The position numbers were made by a program, and so were the translations under genes. The notes under the pieces are model-generated. The model saw only the letters and a list, made by a program, of their open reading frames with translations. It was not told the DNA's origin and ran no database searches. A stretch of 6,451 bases of DNA from Chloroflexota bacterium (GTDB taxonomy: Bacteria > Chloroflexota > Dehalococcoidia > Dehalococcoidales > JAUYDJ01). Below are positions 5,657-6,451 of this stretch, one piece after another (the first letter of the stretch is position 1; the number at the start of each line of letters is the position of its first letter). Where the stretch lies: NCBI GenBank assembly GCA_030690025.1, contig JAUYDJ010000022.1, positions 1 through 6,451 of the forward strand. The letters are read 5' to 3'.

Positions 5657-6451
5657 TGGAGACAAAGATATCGAGCGCAACTAAAGAGGTTATTATTGAC
5701 GATGAACGTCCTACGGTGCTCATCGGCGAACGTATTAATCCTTCCGGTAAGAAGAAGATGGCCGAGGCGCTGCGAGCCGGCAACCTCGATATTATCGTTC
5801 AGGAAGCTAAGGCCCAGGCGGCGGCCGGGGCGGATATTATCGATGTCAACGTAAACACTATCGGGGTGGACGAGCTGACCATGCTGCCGCGGGCGGTGCA
5901 GGCGGTCATGGCGGCGGTGGACGTGCCGCTGTGCCTGGACAGCCCCAATCCCGAGTCGCTGGCGGCCGCCCTTAAAGTCTATAAGGGGAGGGCGCTTATT
6001 AACTCGGTCACCGGCGAAGAGCGTTCCATGGCACAGGTATTACCCCTCGTTAAAGAGTACGGGGCGGCGGTCATCGGCCTGCCCCAGGATGATACCGGTA
6101 TCCCGGCGACCCCGGAGCAGCGGCTGGCGATAGCCCGCCGCATCGTCGAGCGGGCGGAATCGATGGGCATTCCCCGGGAGAATGTTATCATCGACTGCCT
6201 GGCCCTGGCGGTGGGCGCCGATTCCACGGCGGGCCAGGTCACTATAAATACCGCCCGAAAGATAAAAGCCGAGCTGGGAGTCAATTTGACGCTGGGCGCC
6301 AGTAATATCTCCTTTGGCCTGCCCGACCGCGAGTTGCTGGGCAATGCCGCCGTAGCCATCGCCATCACCGCCGGTTTTACCTGTCTCATCGTGGATGTGG
6401 CTAAAGTACGCCCGATAGTCCTGGCTACCGATGTCATCGTGGGCAAGGACA
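5656..6451 (+). CDS. Methyltetrahydrofolate:corrinoid methyltransferase-like protein (pterin-binding barrel), 3' end cut
   Basis: The first 265 residues are present and the frame is open at the right edge. The fold is the pterin-binding TIM barrel shared by AcsE (MeTr), MtgA, the folate module of MetH and dihydropteroate synthase. These methyltransferases move a methyl group between methyltetrahydrofolate and a corrinoid cofactor. Family hallmarks in order are LIGERINPSGKKK (22-34), GADIIDVNV (58-66), CLDSPNPE (93-100), ALINSVTGEE (113-122), IGLPQDDTGIP (140-150), IIDCLALAVG (178-187) and LGASNISFGLPDR (213-225). Asp95, Asn116, Asp180 and Asn217 align with the pterin-binding and catalytic-network residues Asp75, Asn96, Asp160 and Asn199 of Moorella AcsE, so the site looks intact. 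Compared with AcsE there are about 20 extra residues before the IGERIN strand, and the INPSGKKK stretch resembles the MetH/MtgA side of the family. The gene is translationally coupled to the RACo-like gene by a one-base overlap. Dihydropteroate synthase is unlikely because the ASNxSxGLP motif and the RACo neighbour point to methyl transfer. The partner corrinoid protein is expected downstream. Confidence 0.88.
   Translation, partial: METKISSATKEVIIDDERPTVLIGERINPSGKKKMAEALRAGNLDIIVQEAKAQAAAGADIIDVNVNTIGVDELTMLPRAVQAVMAAVDVPLCLDSPNPESLAAALKVYKGRALINSVTGEERSMAQVLPLVKEYGAAVIGLPQDDTGIPATPEQRLAIARRIVERAESMGIPRENVIIDCLALAVGADSTAGQVTINTARKIKAELGVNLTLGASNISFGLPDRELLGNAAVAIAITAGFTCLIVDVAKVRPIVLATDVIVGKD

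Noticed and set aside
5979..6446. Open frame of 155 codons on the minus strand at the right end
   Set aside because: It is antisense to the methyltransferase, whose pterin-site motifs are intact through this stretch. The shadow translation is rich in Ser, Thr, Arg and Ala without motifs.

Overview
This is a GC-rich bacterial window with strong GGAGG-type ribosome binding sites and GTG as well as ATG starts. It most likely comes from a strict anaerobe that uses folate- and corrinoid-based one-carbon chemistry. The basis is a RACo-type corrinoid-activating ferredoxin/ATPase (complete) followed directly by a pterin-dependent methyltransferase of the AcsE/MtgA/MetH-pterin-domain superfamily (cut by the right edge). 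Anaerobic Chloroflexota (Dehalococcoidia-like), deep Bacillota and Desulfobacterota all carry such genes. The sequence alone does not let me choose between them.

Layout: two divergent transcription units share a gap of about 190 bp (1681-1868). Leftward, on the minus strand, a 533-residue beta-CASP metallo-beta-lactamase-fold protein (79-1680) is followed after 21 nt by the first 19 codons of a YHS-domain protein (57 down to the left edge). Rightward, on the plus strand, three genes are packed almost without gaps. They are a 645-residue FMN/4Fe-4S/FAD enzyme of the 2,4-dienoyl-CoA reductase / old yellow enzyme class (1869-3806), the RACo-like protein (3812-5656, 5-nt gap), and the methyltransferase (from 5656, one-base TGATG overlap). 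The gap holds a plausible promoter for each direction (17-bp spacing in both), a short GC palindrome and good ribosome binding sites for both first genes.

How the genes may work together: the methyltransferase should move a methyl group between tetrahydrofolate and a corrinoid protein. The RACo-like protein would use its 2Fe-2S cluster and ATP to return an accidentally oxidised Co(II) corrinoid to Co(I). The multi-centre flavoprotein upstream could supply electrons to RACo, or could reduce the unsaturated side chain of a substrate whose methyl group is being used. The corrinoid protein and any substrate-specific methyltransferase are not in the window and would be expected to the right. The leftward pair (nuclease-like MBL protein and YHS protein) has no obvious functional tie to the methyl-transfer operon.

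No tRNA, rRNA, CRISPR array, insertion sequence or convincing rho-independent terminator was seen.
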